The notes beneath the pieces are model-generated. The model was given only the letters and a program-made list of their open reading frames with translations, did not search any database and had not been told where the DNA came from. A stretch of DNA of 64,000 bases, taken from the NCBI RefSeq assembly GCF_000158095.2, contig NZ_CM011002.1, positions 1,317,228 through 1,381,227 on the forward strand, given 5' to 3'. Positions 52,547 to 61,783 of the stretch are shown here, in pieces. This stretch comes from Roseibium alexandrii DFL-11 (lineage in GTDB: Bacteria > Pseudomonadota > Alphaproteobacteria > Rhizobiales > Stappiaceae). The translations under genes were made by a program, and so were the position numbers. Position 1 is the stretch's first letter. Each line of letters begins with the position of its first letter.

Positions 52547-52564
52547 TCTCTAAACGGAGCTGCT

Positions 52565-53131
52565 ATGCACTATTATCACGATAAAAAGAATGCGGTCGCG
52601 TATGCGGAAATGTGCGTTGGCTATGACGCCGCTGTGCAACTTGAAATCCTCTTTAACGTATTGCCCGACGGAGCCGAAGTCCTTGAGCTGGGGTCCGGGC
52701 CTGGCAACGATATGCAACTTCTGGATTCGCACTATCAGGTAACGGGATCGGACTATTCTCCGGCTTTTGTTGATATGCTAACAGCCCGCTTTCCTGACCA
52801 GACCGTAATGTCTTTGGACGCTGTGACGATAGCAGCCGACGGCCCCTTTGATGCGATTTACTCAAACAAGGTACTCCACCACCTCAGTGATGAAGAGCTG
52901 GCAGCCTCCTTTAGCCGTCAGGCCCAACTACTAACACCCGGTGGATTGGTGTTTCACCTTGTCTGGAGCCGCCTGGAGGCACCAGAAGACGAAACCGGAC
53001 TCATTTATGAAGCCAGAAATGAGGTTGCTTTGGAAGAAGCGATGGGAAGTGCATTCGAAGTGCTGGAAACTCATTCTTTCGGTGAGTTTGATGCTGATGA
53101 CTCCTTAGCCATATTGGCGAAGAAAAAATAA
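52565..53131 (+). CDS. Class I SAM-dependent methyltransferase
   Basis: 188 residues. Rossmann-type SAM motif VLELGSGPGNDMQLL (residues about 38-52), motif II GSDYSPAFVDML, then DAIYSNKVLHHLSDEELAAS and LLTPGGLVFHLVW. Substrate not predictable. Lies 18 nt after trmFO, so probably co-transcribed. Confidence 0.8.
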   Translation: MHYYHDKKNAVAYAEMCVGYDAAVQLEILFNVLPDGAEVLELGSGPGNDMQLLDSHYQVTGSDYSPAFVDMLTARFPDQTVMSLDAVTIAADGPFDAIYSNKVLHHLSDEELAASFSRQAQLLTPGGLVFHLVWSRLEAPEDETGLIYEARNEVALEEAMGSAFEVLETHSFGEFDADDSLAILAKKK

Positions 53132-53210
53132 GGACAGTACGGACAAGTGTCTTTAGGCAGTCCGGTTCCGGCTCAGCTTCTATAGTACAGCTGTGATGTG
53201 ACAGAGAGCC

Positions 53211-53732
53211 TTACTCACCCCTACCTGCAACCCACGTTAGGGCCAGCCGTTCTGTGCTATTAATGAACTTTTCTTTCCCGGAGACGTAGCTGTCCCAGTC
53301 TCCGCCGTCGATTTTGGAAAGTTTGCGCTTCAAATTGCCGTATTCACCAGCTGTTTCGGGATGCGCGATCAGATAATCCCGGAAAGCCAGGTGCCGGATC
53401 GCGTGATCCGACCCATTCAAAAACACATGAAGGTGATGGGTCCGGCGCCTGTCCGCGTTGAATTTGCGGAAATAGCGCCGTCCCGGAATACCGTAAGCGC
53501 CCATCGCCTCATAGCCGAGCAACTGCATGGCCGGCTGCGCCTGATCGCAGGCCTCAAGGCTTGCCACTTCTGCCATCAGATCAATGATGGGTTTTGCGAC
53601 CAATCCCGGTACAGCCGTGCTGCCGATATGATGGATGCTGGTGAGATTGTCTCCCAGCACACGCGAGATCCGAAGCGCCTCGTCCTCAAACTGATCCGCC
53701 CATTCCGGCGCATGCTCCGTCAGCTCGACCAT
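53211..53732 (-). CDS. GrpB family protein
   Basis: 173 residues from the ATG at 53732 with GAGGG just upstream. GrpB/UPF0157 nucleotidyltransferase-fold signature: SIHHIGSTAVPGLVAKPIID, then RYFRKFNADRRRTHHLHVFL and HLAFRDYLIAHPETAGEYGN. Often stand-alone or fused to CoaE; activity unsettled. Confidence 0.88.
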   Translation of the reverse strand: MVELTEHAPEWADQFEDEALRISRVLGDNLTSIHHIGSTAVPGLVAKPIIDLMAEVASLEACDQAQPAMQLLGYEAMGAYGIPGRRYFRKFNADRRRTHHLHVFLNGSDHAIRHLAFRDYLIAHPETAGEYGNLKRKLSKIDGGDWDSYVSGKEKFINSTERLALTWVAGRGE

Positions 53733-53762
53733 GTCCCTCACCAAGCTCGCTCGTTTCGGTGC

Positions 53763-54614
53763 CTAAAGGCTGGCGACCGATTTGCCGCTTGCGCGCCACA
53801 AGATCCACTGACGGCGCAGTTGCGAGAGTTCCGCAACGTCCTTCAATGGATTGAAGTCGGCAGCTTCCATCTTTTTCAAGAAAGGTTCAACCAACGACAG
53901 CGGGAGGAACGCCGCCCGACAGGTATCGGGAACATCGCTCGCAGCTTGTTTGACCCGGGACATGTGATGGCGCACATGCGCCCGCATCTCTGAAAGCGCA
54001 GCGGCAAGCTCCGGGGTTGCCTCGCCTTTGAATACGGTCCGCAGGTCAACGCCGTGGCGATCCAAAACGTCTTTCGGCAGGAACATTTGGTGGCGGGAGG
54101 CATGCCAGGGCAGCGCACGCATGAGGCCGGTCATGCCGTACGCCACCCCCGCGTGACCCGCCGCTGTTGCAGTACCAGTATCTTCACCGTTGTTGAGCAC
54201 CCAGCAGGCAAGCTGGATCAACCCGGACACCGTCTCACCGGTATACCCCTCCAGATCGTTGAGGTTCGGCATCGGATCATTGTAGAGATCGAAGATCCGC
54301 GCTTCCGTCATGGCGATCAGGCCGTTTTTTGGAAGTTTGTAGCGATCAATGGTCTGAGCGAGCGCGGAGGCAACCGGATTGCCGTCAACTGCGCCATGGG
54401 ATGTTCCCTCCAAAAAATCCCGCCACCATTGCAGCCGGACTTCCCCCGGCAAGGGCTCCGAGACGATTTCCCGGATCCGGGAAATTTCTGCATTGAAGCC
54501 ATAAAGCGCCATCAGCCCCGGGCGATGGTCTTCCGGTGCAAGCAATGCGCTCAGATAGCGATCCTTGTCGTATTGGCGCACGACATCCGCAGCGTGTTCA
54601 AAGTCCTCGGCCAT
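53763..54614 (-). CDS. Squalene/phytoene synthase-like protein, NDUFAF6-type
   Basis: 283 residues with the trans-isoprenyl synthase fold: RPGLMALYGFNAEISRIREI, VRLQWWRDFLEG, GYTGETVSGLIQLACWVL, and HQMFLPKDVLDRHGVD. The first Asp-rich motif (DDxxD after ALYAF) reads AEISRIRE, and the second (NILRDVxED) reads GLMRALPWHAS. Both lack the metal-binding Asp, so it is probably not an active synthase. This matches NDUFAF6, a mitochondrial complex I assembly factor. It sits next to an Mth938 (NDUFAF3-like) gene and secDF. Confidence 0.78.
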   Translation of the reverse strand: MAEDFEHAADVVRQYDKDRYLSALLAPEDHRPGLMALYGFNAEISRIREIVSEPLPGEVRLQWWRDFLEGTSHGAVDGNPVASALAQTIDRYKLPKNGLIAMTEARIFDLYNDPMPNLNDLEGYTGETVSGLIQLACWVLNNGEDTGTATAAGHAGVAYGMTGLMRALPWHASRHQMFLPKDVLDRHGVDLRTVFKGEATPELAAALSEMRAHVRHHMSRVKQAASDVPDTCRAAFLPLSLVEPFLKKMEAADFNPLKDVAELSQLRRQWILWRASGKSVASL

Positions 54615-54642
54615 AAGGGCTCATATGGAATTGTGAGAGGGT

Positions 54643-55029
54643 TTAGTCCACTGCCAAAAGAGCAGCAGCAACGGCGCGTCCCTCAGACAGGAGAACGTTG
54701 TATGTCCGAACAGCTGCACCAGTCGACATCGGATCAGCCAGAATGCCTGCCTCCCGGAACGCCCCCTTGAGATCGGCGCTGAGCGGCGACAAGTCCGGTC
54801 CGGTCCCGACCAGCAGAACCTCGATGTCGGGCTGTTCTTCGATGACCCGGTCGAAAGCCTCGAGGCGGAACTCAGCCGGCGTTGTCAGGTTCCAGCCATA
54901 GATCCCGCTCGGTACGCACAAGAGAGAGCCGCGATGAGACATTTCAGCAAACCGGAACCCGCCGTCGCCATAAGCGTCCAGCGGGGCCCGGCCCGGGAAA
55001 TGAGCATCGCGGATTTCGAGGCCTTTCAC
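54643..55029 (-). CDS. Mth938-like domain protein (NDUFAF3-type)
   Basis: 128 residues, the DUF498/Mth938 fold: GSLLCVPSGIYGWNLTTPAE, EVLLVGTGPDLSPLSADLKG, ILADPMSTGAAVRTYNVLLS. Human NDUFAF3 belongs to this family and assists complex I assembly; linkage of the bacterial family to secDF is well known. GTG start 2 nt after the secF stop, so transcribed with secDF. Confidence 0.88.
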   Translation of the reverse strand: MKGLEIRDAHFPGRAPLDAYGDGGFRFAEMSHRGSLLCVPSGIYGWNLTTPAEFRLEAFDRVIEEQPDIEVLLVGTGPDLSPLSADLKGAFREAGILADPMSTGAAVRTYNVLLSEGRAVAAALLAVD

Positions 55030-55031
55030 GA

Positions 55032-55982
55032 TCAGGCTGTTGCCTCCGTGCCCTCATCTTTCCCGCCATCGTCATCCTTGGACGACAGGGCGTCCGGACG
55101 CAGGTTCAGCAGGATCAGGAACGGCGCGGCCAGGAAGATCGACGAATAGGTACCGATCACAATGCCGAAGATCATCGCGAGCGTGAACGACTGGATCACT
55201 TCCCCACCGAAGATGTAGAGCGCCAGGAGCGCCAACAACGTCGTGACAGAGGTCATGGTTGTCCGCGACAAGGTTTCGTTGATCGACTGGTCGAGGATCT
55301 CGGTGAGCGGCCGTTTCTTGTATTTGCGCAAGTTCTCCCGGATCCGGTCATAGACCACCACGGTGTCGTTCAGCGAATAGCCGATGATCGTGAGGACCGC
55401 CGCTATACTGGATAGCGAGAAGTCGAGCTGCAACAGCACAAACAAGCCGATGGTAACGACAACGTCATTGGCAGTCGTCAGGATCGCGCCGACGGCAAAG
55501 TGCCACTCAAAGCGGAACCAGATGTAGAACATGATGGCCAGAAGGGACGCCGCCACCGCAATCGCCCCTGCCCGCGCCAGTTCACTGGAGACCCTTGGTC
55601 CAACCACTTCCACCCGGCGGAAGTCGACATTGTCATCCGCAAAGATCGTGCGCACCTTAGCGACTACAGCCTGCTGCGCCAATTCTCCGCCCGGTTGTTC
55701 TTCGATCCGGATCAGGATGTCATCCGGCGCGCCGAACTCCTGGACCTGAATATCGCCGAGCTGCAGGCTCGACAATTCGGACCGGATAAAGCCGATGTCG
55801 GCAGGACCATCGGTTTTGATCTCGATGATCGTGCCGCCCTTGAAGTCGATGCCGTAGTTCATGCCGACGGTGAAGAAACCGGCGAGCGATGCCACGACAA
55901 GGACGATGGACAGCGGAAAACTGATCTTCCGCAGCCACATGAATTTAAAATGCGTGTTGTCCGGAACGAGTCTCAGCAACAT
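55032..55982 (-). CDS. secF: Protein translocase subunit SecF
   Basis: 316 residues. Six-helix RND-type export subunit that, with SecD, uses proton motive force to complete protein secretion. Landmarks: VGMNYGIDFKGGTIIEIKT near the N-terminus, VLTIIGYSLNDTVVVYDRIR and NETLSRTTMTSVTTLLALLA. Follows secD by 18 nt. Confidence 0.96.
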   Translation of the reverse strand: MLLRLVPDNTHFKFMWLRKISFPLSIVLVVASLAGFFTVGMNYGIDFKGGTIIEIKTDGPADIGFIRSELSSLQLGDIQVQEFGAPDDILIRIEEQPGGELAQQAVVAKVRTIFADDNVDFRRVEVVGPRVSSELARAGAIAVAASLLAIMFYIWFRFEWHFAVGAILTTANDVVVTIGLFVLLQLDFSLSSIAAVLTIIGYSLNDTVVVYDRIRENLRKYKKRPLTEILDQSINETLSRTTMTSVTTLLALLALYIFGGEVIQSFTLAMIFGIVIGTYSSIFLAAPFLILLNLRPDALSSKDDDGGKDEGTEATA

Positions 55983-56000
55983 TTTTTGTTTACTCCCGGA

Positions 56001-57611
56001 TCAAATCGGCAAGACGGACGGACGGCGGTAGCGGACCCAGAGGGCCACCATCAACCGGCTGAACGTGAAGGCGGAGAAGACCGTGGTGAAAATCCCGATC
56101 GCCAGTGTCACCGCAAAGCCGCGCACCGGTCCAGACCCAAGCTGGAACAGGATGACGGCTGCGATCAGCGTCGTGATGTTGGCGTCCAAAATGGTTCCAA
56201 GCGCGCGCTTGTAACCGGCGTCGATCGCCGTAATCGCCGAGCGACCTGCCCGGGCCTCTTCGCGGATGCGCTCAAAAATCAGCACGTTGGCATCAACCGC
56301 CATACCGATCGTCAACACAATACCCGCAATCCCCGGCAGCGTAAGAGTTGCCTGCAGGGCCGTAAGCGCACCGAAAATCAGGAACATATTCCCAACAAGC
56401 GCAACATCGGCAATCACCCCGAACCGGCCATAGGCAAGGATCATGAAAATGATCACAAGCGCGCCTGCGATGATCGAGGCCATTTTACCCGCCTCAATGG
56501 AATCAGCGCCAAGGCCCGGACCGATGGACCGTTCCTCGATCACGGTCAGCTTTGCCGGAAGCGCACCCGCCCGCAGCAGCACTGCAAGGTCGTTCGCGCC
56601 TTCAACGGTGAAGTTTCCGGAAATCTGACCGGACCCACCAGTGATCGGCTCACGGATAACCGGTGCGGAAATAACTTCCTCATCGAGCACGATGGCAAAC
56701 GGACGGCCGACGTTTTGCTGGGTCACAGTTGCGAACTTACGGGCGCCGGATGTGTTGAAGCGGAAGTTGACCACCGGTTCGTTGGACCGCTGATCGAAGC
56801 TGACTTGCGCATCAACGAGGTCTTCACCGGCCAGCAGCGGCGTTTCTTCCAAAAGATACGGCAGGGGCGGATCGTCAACCGACATCATGACCACGGTTCC
56901 AACCGGCGGACGGCTCTGCATGGCCTGATCGCCGGACATGGACGTATCGACCATGTGGAAAGTCAGCTGTGCGGTCTGGCCGACAAGATCCTTCAAACGC
57001 TCCGGATCGTCTTCGCCTGGGGCTTCGACAAGAATCCGGTCTGTCCCCTGACGCTGGATGTTCGGCTCTGTCGTGCCGAGTTCGTCAACACGGCGGCGAA
57101 TAACCTCGATCGACTGTTGTACGATGTTGGTCATCCGGTCTGTGAGACCTTGATCTGAATACGTAAAGCGTACGAGGCCGTCATCGCTGACCGACAATTC
57201 GAATTCGTCGACTTGCTGGCCGCTGAAAACGTTGGACACGAGCGGATTGACCAAAGGTTCCAGCCGTTCTTCGGCTTCTGCCAGCCGTGTCAGGTCGCGA
57301 ATCCGAACCTGAGCAGCATCGCCCTGTACACCAAGGCCCGTATAGCCAATGCGCGGGTTTTCACGGAGCGCAGCACGGATATCGCCAACAAGCGCCTTCA
57401 TGCGCTTTTCGATGTAATCCTGCTGATCGATTTCATAGAGAAGATAAGCGCCGCCCTGGAGATCGAGACCCAGAACCATCTGGTTCTTCGGCAAGAAATC
57501 CGGCCAGCTTTCGAGAGTTTTTGCAGAAAAGAAATTCGGCAGAGTCGTTACGATGCCAGCGGCAACGACAAGAACGATCAGCGCAATTTTCCAGCGTGCG
57601 AAATAGAGCAT
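56001..57611 (-). CDS. secD: Protein translocase subunit SecD
   Basis: 536 residues. First helix and LGLDLQGGAYLLYEID, periplasmic domain, then GAGALPAKLTVIEERSIGP-type region, TLPGIAGIVLTIGMAVDANV and LIFERIREEARAG, all SecD signatures. Partner of SecF downstream and YajC upstream. Confidence 0.97.
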   Translation of the reverse strand: MLYFARWKIALIVLVVAAGIVTTLPNFFSAKTLESWPDFLPKNQMVLGLDLQGGAYLLYEIDQQDYIEKRMKALVGDIRAALRENPRIGYTGLGVQGDAAQVRIRDLTRLAEAEERLEPLVNPLVSNVFSGQQVDEFELSVSDDGLVRFTYSDQGLTDRMTNIVQQSIEVIRRRVDELGTTEPNIQRQGTDRILVEAPGEDDPERLKDLVGQTAQLTFHMVDTSMSGDQAMQSRPPVGTVVMMSVDDPPLPYLLEETPLLAGEDLVDAQVSFDQRSNEPVVNFRFNTSGARKFATVTQQNVGRPFAIVLDEEVISAPVIREPITGGSGQISGNFTVEGANDLAVLLRAGALPAKLTVIEERSIGPGLGADSIEAGKMASIIAGALVIIFMILAYGRFGVIADVALVGNMFLIFGALTALQATLTLPGIAGIVLTIGMAVDANVLIFERIREEARAGRSAITAIDAGYKRALGTILDANITTLIAAVILFQLGSGPVRGFAVTLAIGIFTTVFSAFTFSRLMVALWVRYRRPSVLPI

Positions 57612-57681
57612 GGTCTAGCCTTAAAAGCGGACGGGCCGAAACACCTTCGGCCCATCAATACTGGTCTTGGCAGTGTTAGGC

Positions 57682-58014
57682 TTAAGCGCCTTCTTTAACC
57701 GGTTCGGTCTTGGAACGGACTTCCTGAACCATGGAGCGGACGACGCGGACCTTCACGCCTTCGGAGAGCTCCAACTGGATTTCCCCATCATCGACGACCT
57801 TGGAGACTTTGCCGATCAATCCGCCTGTAGTCACCACCGTGTCCCCCCGGCGCAGGTTGGAAACCAATTCCTGATGCTGCTTCATGCGCTGACGCTGCGG
57901 ACGGATGATCAGGAAGTACATGATCGCAAAGATTGCCACGAACGGCAGCATGGACATAAGAAAATCAGGTCCGGCGGCTCCGGCACCTTGTGCGTAGGCT
58001 GGGGTGATCAACAT
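57682..58014 (-). CDS. yajC: Preprotein translocase accessory subunit YajC
   Basis: 110 residues with one membrane helix (LMSMLPFVAIFAIMYFLIIR) then RPQRQRMKQHQELVSNLRRG and TVVTTGGLIGKV, the YajC signature. First gene of the yajC-secD-secF run. Confidence 0.95.
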   Translation of the reverse strand: MLITPAYAQGAGAAGPDFLMSMLPFVAIFAIMYFLIIRPQRQRMKQHQELVSNLRRGDTVVTTGGLIGKVSKVVDDGEIQLELSEGVKVRVVRSMVQEVRSKTEPVKEGA

Positions 58015-58255
58015 TCAACTCTCCTAAGGGGCGTTTTTTCTTTGCCGCAGGCAGTCTTCCGGCCCTCGGCAAAACGCTCAATTCTGGTGGCGCGGACTAT
58101 AACGTTGGCGCGCTTCTTTTCAAGCATAACCGGCAAATAGCTGCGTACCGGAATGGGAATAAGTGCCATTTGCGCTCCCGGTCCGTCATGATACTGCTCC
58201 GCCGCATGGTTTCCGGCCCCCACGTGGGCTTTTGTTGTAAGGGTTGCAAGACATC

Positions 58256-59128
58256 ATGAGCGCGCCGAGTGACATTGCCGCATTGAATGAAAAGCTCGAT
58301 TCCCTGATCGATTTGATTTCCCGGGCGGTCCCGGCCGCCCCAGTTCCGGCCGATTTTGAAGCAGCCGATGCCTTTGTTTGGTCGCCCAATCCCGGCGAAC
58401 TGATGCCGGTTGCCAAGGTCAACCGGGTGGATATCGCATTGCTTTGCGCGGTTTCACATGTTCGCGATCTTCTGCTCGACAACACCCGCCGCTTTGCCAA
58501 AGGCCTGCCGGCAAACAATGCTTTGCTGTGGGGCGCACGCGGCATGGGAAAATCGTCTCTGGTAAAGGCTGCACAAGCTGCCGTGAACACGGAACTTGGT
58601 TCCAGCACACTCAAACTGATCGAAATTCACCGCGAAGACATCGAATCGCTGCCCAAGCTGATGACCCAGATCCGGCTGGCGTCATACCGGTTCATCGTTT
58701 TCTGCGATGACCTCAGCTTTGACCATGACGATACATCCTACAAATCGCTGAAAGCGGTCCTTGAAGGCGGTATTGAAGGACGGCCTGAGAACGTCCTCTT
58801 TTATGCGACCTCGAACCGTCGGCATCTCCTGCCGCGCGACATGATGGAAAACGAACGGTCAACCGCCATCAATCCGTCCGAGGCGGTTGAGGAAAAGGTA
58901 TCGCTCTCCGACCGTTTCGGCCTGTGGCTTGGCTTCCACAAATGCAGCCAGGATGATTACCTGGACATGGTCCGCGGCTATGCAGCCTATTATGGCCTCA
59001 ATGTCATTGAAGAGAACCTGCGCGCAGAAGCGTTGGAATGGTCCACAACCCGCGGCAGCCGCTCCGGCCGCGTAGCGTATCAGTTCATTCAGGATCTCGC
59101 CGGTCGTCTTGGAAAGTCATTGGATTGA
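58256..59128 (+). CDS. DUF815 family AAA-type ATPase
   Basis: 290 residues from the ATG at 58256. P-loop LLWGARGMGKSSLVKAAQAA, Walker B-like FIVFCDDLSFDHDD, YATSNRRHLLPRDMM, then a lid domain ending with GSRSGRVAYQFIQDL. This is the DUF815 ATPase family, widespread in Proteobacteria and without assigned function. Divergent from yajC. Confidence 0.88.
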   Translation: MSAPSDIAALNEKLDSLIDLISRAVPAAPVPADFEAADAFVWSPNPGELMPVAKVNRVDIALLCAVSHVRDLLLDNTRRFAKGLPANNALLWGARGMGKSSLVKAAQAAVNTELGSSTLKLIEIHREDIESLPKLMTQIRLASYRFIVFCDDLSFDHDDTSYKSLKAVLEGGIEGRPENVLFYATSNRRHLLPRDMMENERSTAINPSEAVEEKVSLSDRFGLWLGFHKCSQDDYLDMVRGYAAYYGLNVIEENLRAEALEWSTTRGSRSGRVAYQFIQDLAGRLGKSLD

Positions 59129-59233
59129 GAACATCTGCTTGTCAAAAAAACCGACGCCTGTTCGAAAGCAAGCACCGGTGAGACTGCCAGGGAGGCGGCA
59201 AGGAGTTGGGGCGGCTAGCCGGACGCTCAGCTG

Positions 59234-59692
59234 TCAGTGGCTTAAGACATCCGCCTTGTCGAAATAATTGAACTCCTCAACGAGAACATCCTGCACGACC
59301 TTTTGGCCAATGCGCTTATTGGTCACCGTTTTCAGATGCTCTGTGAGACCGTCGAGGTCGTAGCGTTCCAGGTTCCGGAAATCGAGTGTCTCATCCGCGT
59401 ACAGAGCCCGGAACGCCTCATCAACCAAAAACGGGTGCGGCGGCACAGGCAGCTTGCGCAAGGTGTCGCCGTCTGCGGTGAACACCAGTTTGGCAACCAC
59501 ATAGCCCTGCAAAGCGCCTTCAAAAAGGATCGGCACATTGACCGGTTTCAACGTCTCGTAGTCGAGGCCGACATAAGCGGTTTCTTCCTGATTGTTTGTC
59601 TGGTTTTGGGCCGAGATGAACTTGGCCGTTCCGTATCCCGAGATCAGCATCGCAATCGACATCCATACACCGGCCACGAGCATCTTGATCAT
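59234..59692 (-). CDS. Conserved membrane-anchored protein of the flagellar block
   Basis: 152 residues. N-terminal signal-anchor (VAGVWMSIAMLISGYGTAKF) then a periplasmic domain with VPILFEGALQGYVVAKLVF, and C-terminal KRIGQKVVQDVLVEEFNYFD. It overlaps the FlgN-like gene by 4 nt and follows it, so it is probably a flagellar or motility accessory. Family not recognised. Confidence 0.65.
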   Translation of the reverse strand: MIKMLVAGVWMSIAMLISGYGTAKFISAQNQTNNQEETAYVGLDYETLKPVNVPILFEGALQGYVVAKLVFTADGDTLRKLPVPPHPFLVDEAFRALYADETLDFRNLERYDLDGLTEHLKTVTNKRIGQKVVQDVLVEEFNYFDKADVLSH

Positions 59693-60087
59693 CGCGCGGG
59701 CTCCGGAAACGGCGCGGCATAAGTCCCGTCGGATTCCTGGTCGAGCATGGTGCGCGACATCATTTTCACGACCTCGGAGACGGCATTCATGTGCAGTGTC
59801 AGTAGGTCAACGTTTTCCTGGAGCACGTCCTTGAAGTCCACCAGACGGTCCTTGACGTCTTCAGTGTAAGCGGACGGCGGAACAAGGGACCGCGCGCGGG
59901 TGAGATCCAGAAGCGCCTGGCTCTTGCGATACTCGAACGGTTTGAGATCGGTGGTCGGATTGGCGCGCAGCGCCCGGGTTTCCGCTTCCACGACCTCTAT
60001 GGCGCGGTCAATCGCAATGACCAGAGGTCCGGATACAGCCGGGTTCACCACCGGGCTTTGCACGACAAGTTCCTGTCCGGCATCCAT
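59689..60087 (-). CDS. FlgN-like flagellar chaperone
   Basis: 132 residues, helical. VIAIDRAIEVVEAETRALRA and PFEYRKSQALLDLTRARSLV follow the FlgN pattern (E-x-E-x-x-A-L ... K-x-x-x-L-L-x-L). FlgN escorts hook-associated proteins to the export gate. Abuts the rod-binding gene by 1 nt. Confidence 0.65.
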   Translation of the reverse strand: MDAGQELVVQSPVVNPAVSGPLVIAIDRAIEVVEAETRALRANPTTDLKPFEYRKSQALLDLTRARSLVPPSAYTEDVKDRLVDFKDVLQENVDLLTLHMNAVSEVVKMMSRTMLDQESDGTYAAPFPEPAR

Positions 60088-60518
60088 CAGACTTTAGCTC
60101 CTTGTTTCAATGTATCTGAGATCAGATCGGCGACACCAATGCCACCGCTTGCCGCCAGCTGCCCGGCGACCTGCTCAGCCAGCATCGACTTCCAGATCTC
60201 GCCGGTTGTTCCTTTGCCGAAAACCATCTCCGCATCCTTCGGCAACATGGTTTCGACGAATTGGGTGAGGATCATCGCCTCGAATTTTTCCGCCGGTGAT
60301 TTTTGCGACGCACCGGCGTCGGCACTGCCGGAGCGGAACATGTCGAAGCTTGTCCCCGATGGGGCTCCAGAGCGTGCGCTATCAAAGGCGAGACTGAAGC
60401 CGGAGCCGTCGCCGGAAGCCGCGATGGACCTCAAACGGTTCGACGCCTCTCGAATTTCCGTCGGGTCTGCCGCCTTGGCGACGTCTAGGATCAGATCTGA
60501 AGGAGGCGAAATGGCCAT
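60087..60518 (-). CDS. FlgJ-like rod-binding protein
   Basis: 143 residues. C-terminal rod-binding domain: KSPAEKFEAMILTQFVETML, then KGTTGEIWKSMLAEQVAGQL. It lacks the muramidase domain of enterobacterial FlgJ, as usual in alphaproteobacteria. Caps the growing rod. Confidence 0.85.
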   Translation of the reverse strand: MAISPPSDLILDVAKAADPTEIREASNRLRSIAASGDGSGFSLAFDSARSGAPSGTSFDMFRSGSADAGASQKSPAEKFEAMILTQFVETMLPKDAEMVFGKGTTGEIWKSMLAEQVAGQLAASGGIGVADLISDTLKQGAKV

Positions 60519-60620
60519 CGCCGATCTCCCTGTTATGCGGCAACACCGCCATAAATCGTGTCATCAGGTTTAGTCGGCCGAGCTTGCGGCAGGCTTGCGC
60601 TCTGTACGGTTTTCTCCCAG

Positions 60621-61001
60621 TCAGCCATACCGCCGGTCCAGATACTCCTGCAGTTCCCGTTCGTCGTTCGCGCGCTGTTCTTCACCGCGCATGACGGCCA
60701 ATCGTTCCGACATGGTTTTGAGCATGTGACGCTGGCGTTCGAATTCGGCGTTCACCTTTTCCCGGGCGGCAGTGATGCGGGCCATTTCCTCAATGATGCG
60801 GCGCAAGCGCTCTGCGGCATTGGCGATGAACCTGTCATGTTGCGCGAGATCACCGTTTGAGAGCGCCAGTAGAATCCGGCGTTCCTTTTCGTTCAGTTTG
60901 TGGGCTTGTGAATCAAGGTCCTGAAGGATCCAGGACGACAGTTTCAAGATCTGCTCTTGCATCTTGAACATGCGTTCGATTTCACGACTGTTTCGTGCCA
61001 T
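60621..61001 (-). CDS. FliJ-like coiled-coil protein of the flagellar block
   Basis: 126 residues from the ATG at 61001 (MARNSREIERMFKMQEQILK). It is almost all charged helix, with RRIIEEMARITAAREKVNAE and ERQRHMLKTMSERLAVMRGE, coiled-coil of the length and kind seen in FliJ. Starts 5 nt after the fliR stop. The longer frame to 61,334 is a shadow of fliR. FliJ identity is inferred from context. Confidence 0.6.
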   Translation of the reverse strand: MARNSREIERMFKMQEQILKLSSWILQDLDSQAHKLNEKERRILLALSNGDLAQHDRFIANAAERLRRIIEEMARITAAREKVNAEFERQRHMLKTMSERLAVMRGEEQRANDERELQEYLDRRYG

Positions 61002-61006
61002 GTGCG

Positions 61007-61783
61007 CTAACCCAATTGAAGCCAGGTGAAATACCCGTCGAGGAAGATCATGATTGCTTCGGCTGCGACGAGGTAAAGGAAGTAGAGGCCGCCCGCGATG
61101 ACGAACGGCAGTGAGATGAAGTAGACCGGGATCTGGGGTGTCAGTTTGTTGATCAGCCCGACGGCGAGGTTCACGACGATCGTGTAGACGATAAACGGGC
61201 TGACCACCCGGAGCGCCAGCACAAAGGTCCGTGCCAACTGCTCGGCAAACTGTTCCAGGCTCGCCATCGCCGCCAAGGGACGCCCTGGCGGAATGACTTC
61301 GTAAGACTGCACCAGACCGCGCAAGATTTCCCAATGCTGATCGGCAATGAAAATCATGGCTGTTGCGGTCAGCGTGAAGAGGTTTGCGACCGGCGGAAGT
61401 GCATCGACACCATCGATCGGCATGCCAGGCATGTTAGACAGGCCGATCGCCATGGAAACCAACGTTGTCAGTGTTTCAAGGGCTGCTATGAAGATCCGCC
61501 CTAGAAAACCGATAAACAAGCCGGTCAGAAGCTCCGCCCCGATGAAGAAGGAGACAGTGCCAAGCGCTTCATCCGGTAACGCCTGCTGAATGTCCGGCAC
61601 CAGCAGCGGCGACAGAGCCAGCGAGATACCAAACGCAACGAAGAGCCGAACCCGCATCGGGATCCGGTTGCTGCCGAAACCGGGAATAACCATCAGACAG
61701 GCCCCGATCCGGCAAAACAGGAGGAAAGTTGCCAGGACCAGCGATGAACCGTAAGTGCTGAACAGCAGACCTCCGGCGATCAC
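61007..61783 (-). CDS. fliR: Flagellar export gate protein FliR
   Basis: 258 residues, multi-helix membrane protein: [24 protein letters not shown] [20 protein letters not shown], and [20 protein letters not shown], typical of FliR. The GTG start overlaps the flhA stop (GTGA). Part of the type III export gate with FlhA. Confidence 0.93.
   Translation of the reverse strand: MIAGGLLFSTYGSSLVLATFLLFCRIGACLMVIPGFGSNRIPMRVRLFVAFGISLALSPLLVPDIQQALPDEALGTVSFFIGAELLTGLFIGFLGRIFIAALETLTTLVSMAIGLSNMPGMPIDGVDALPPVANLFTLTATAMIFIADQHWEILRGLVQSYEVIPPGRPLAAMASLEQFAEQLARTFVLALRVVSPFIVYTIVVNLAVGLINKLTPQIPVYFISLPFVIAGGLYFLYLVAAEAIMIFLDGYFTWLQLG

Noticed and set aside
54882..57158. Plus-strand frames of 177 and 552 codons opposite secF and secD
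   Set aside because: Asp/Arg/His-rich composition typical of antisense frames, no domains; secD and secF are certain.
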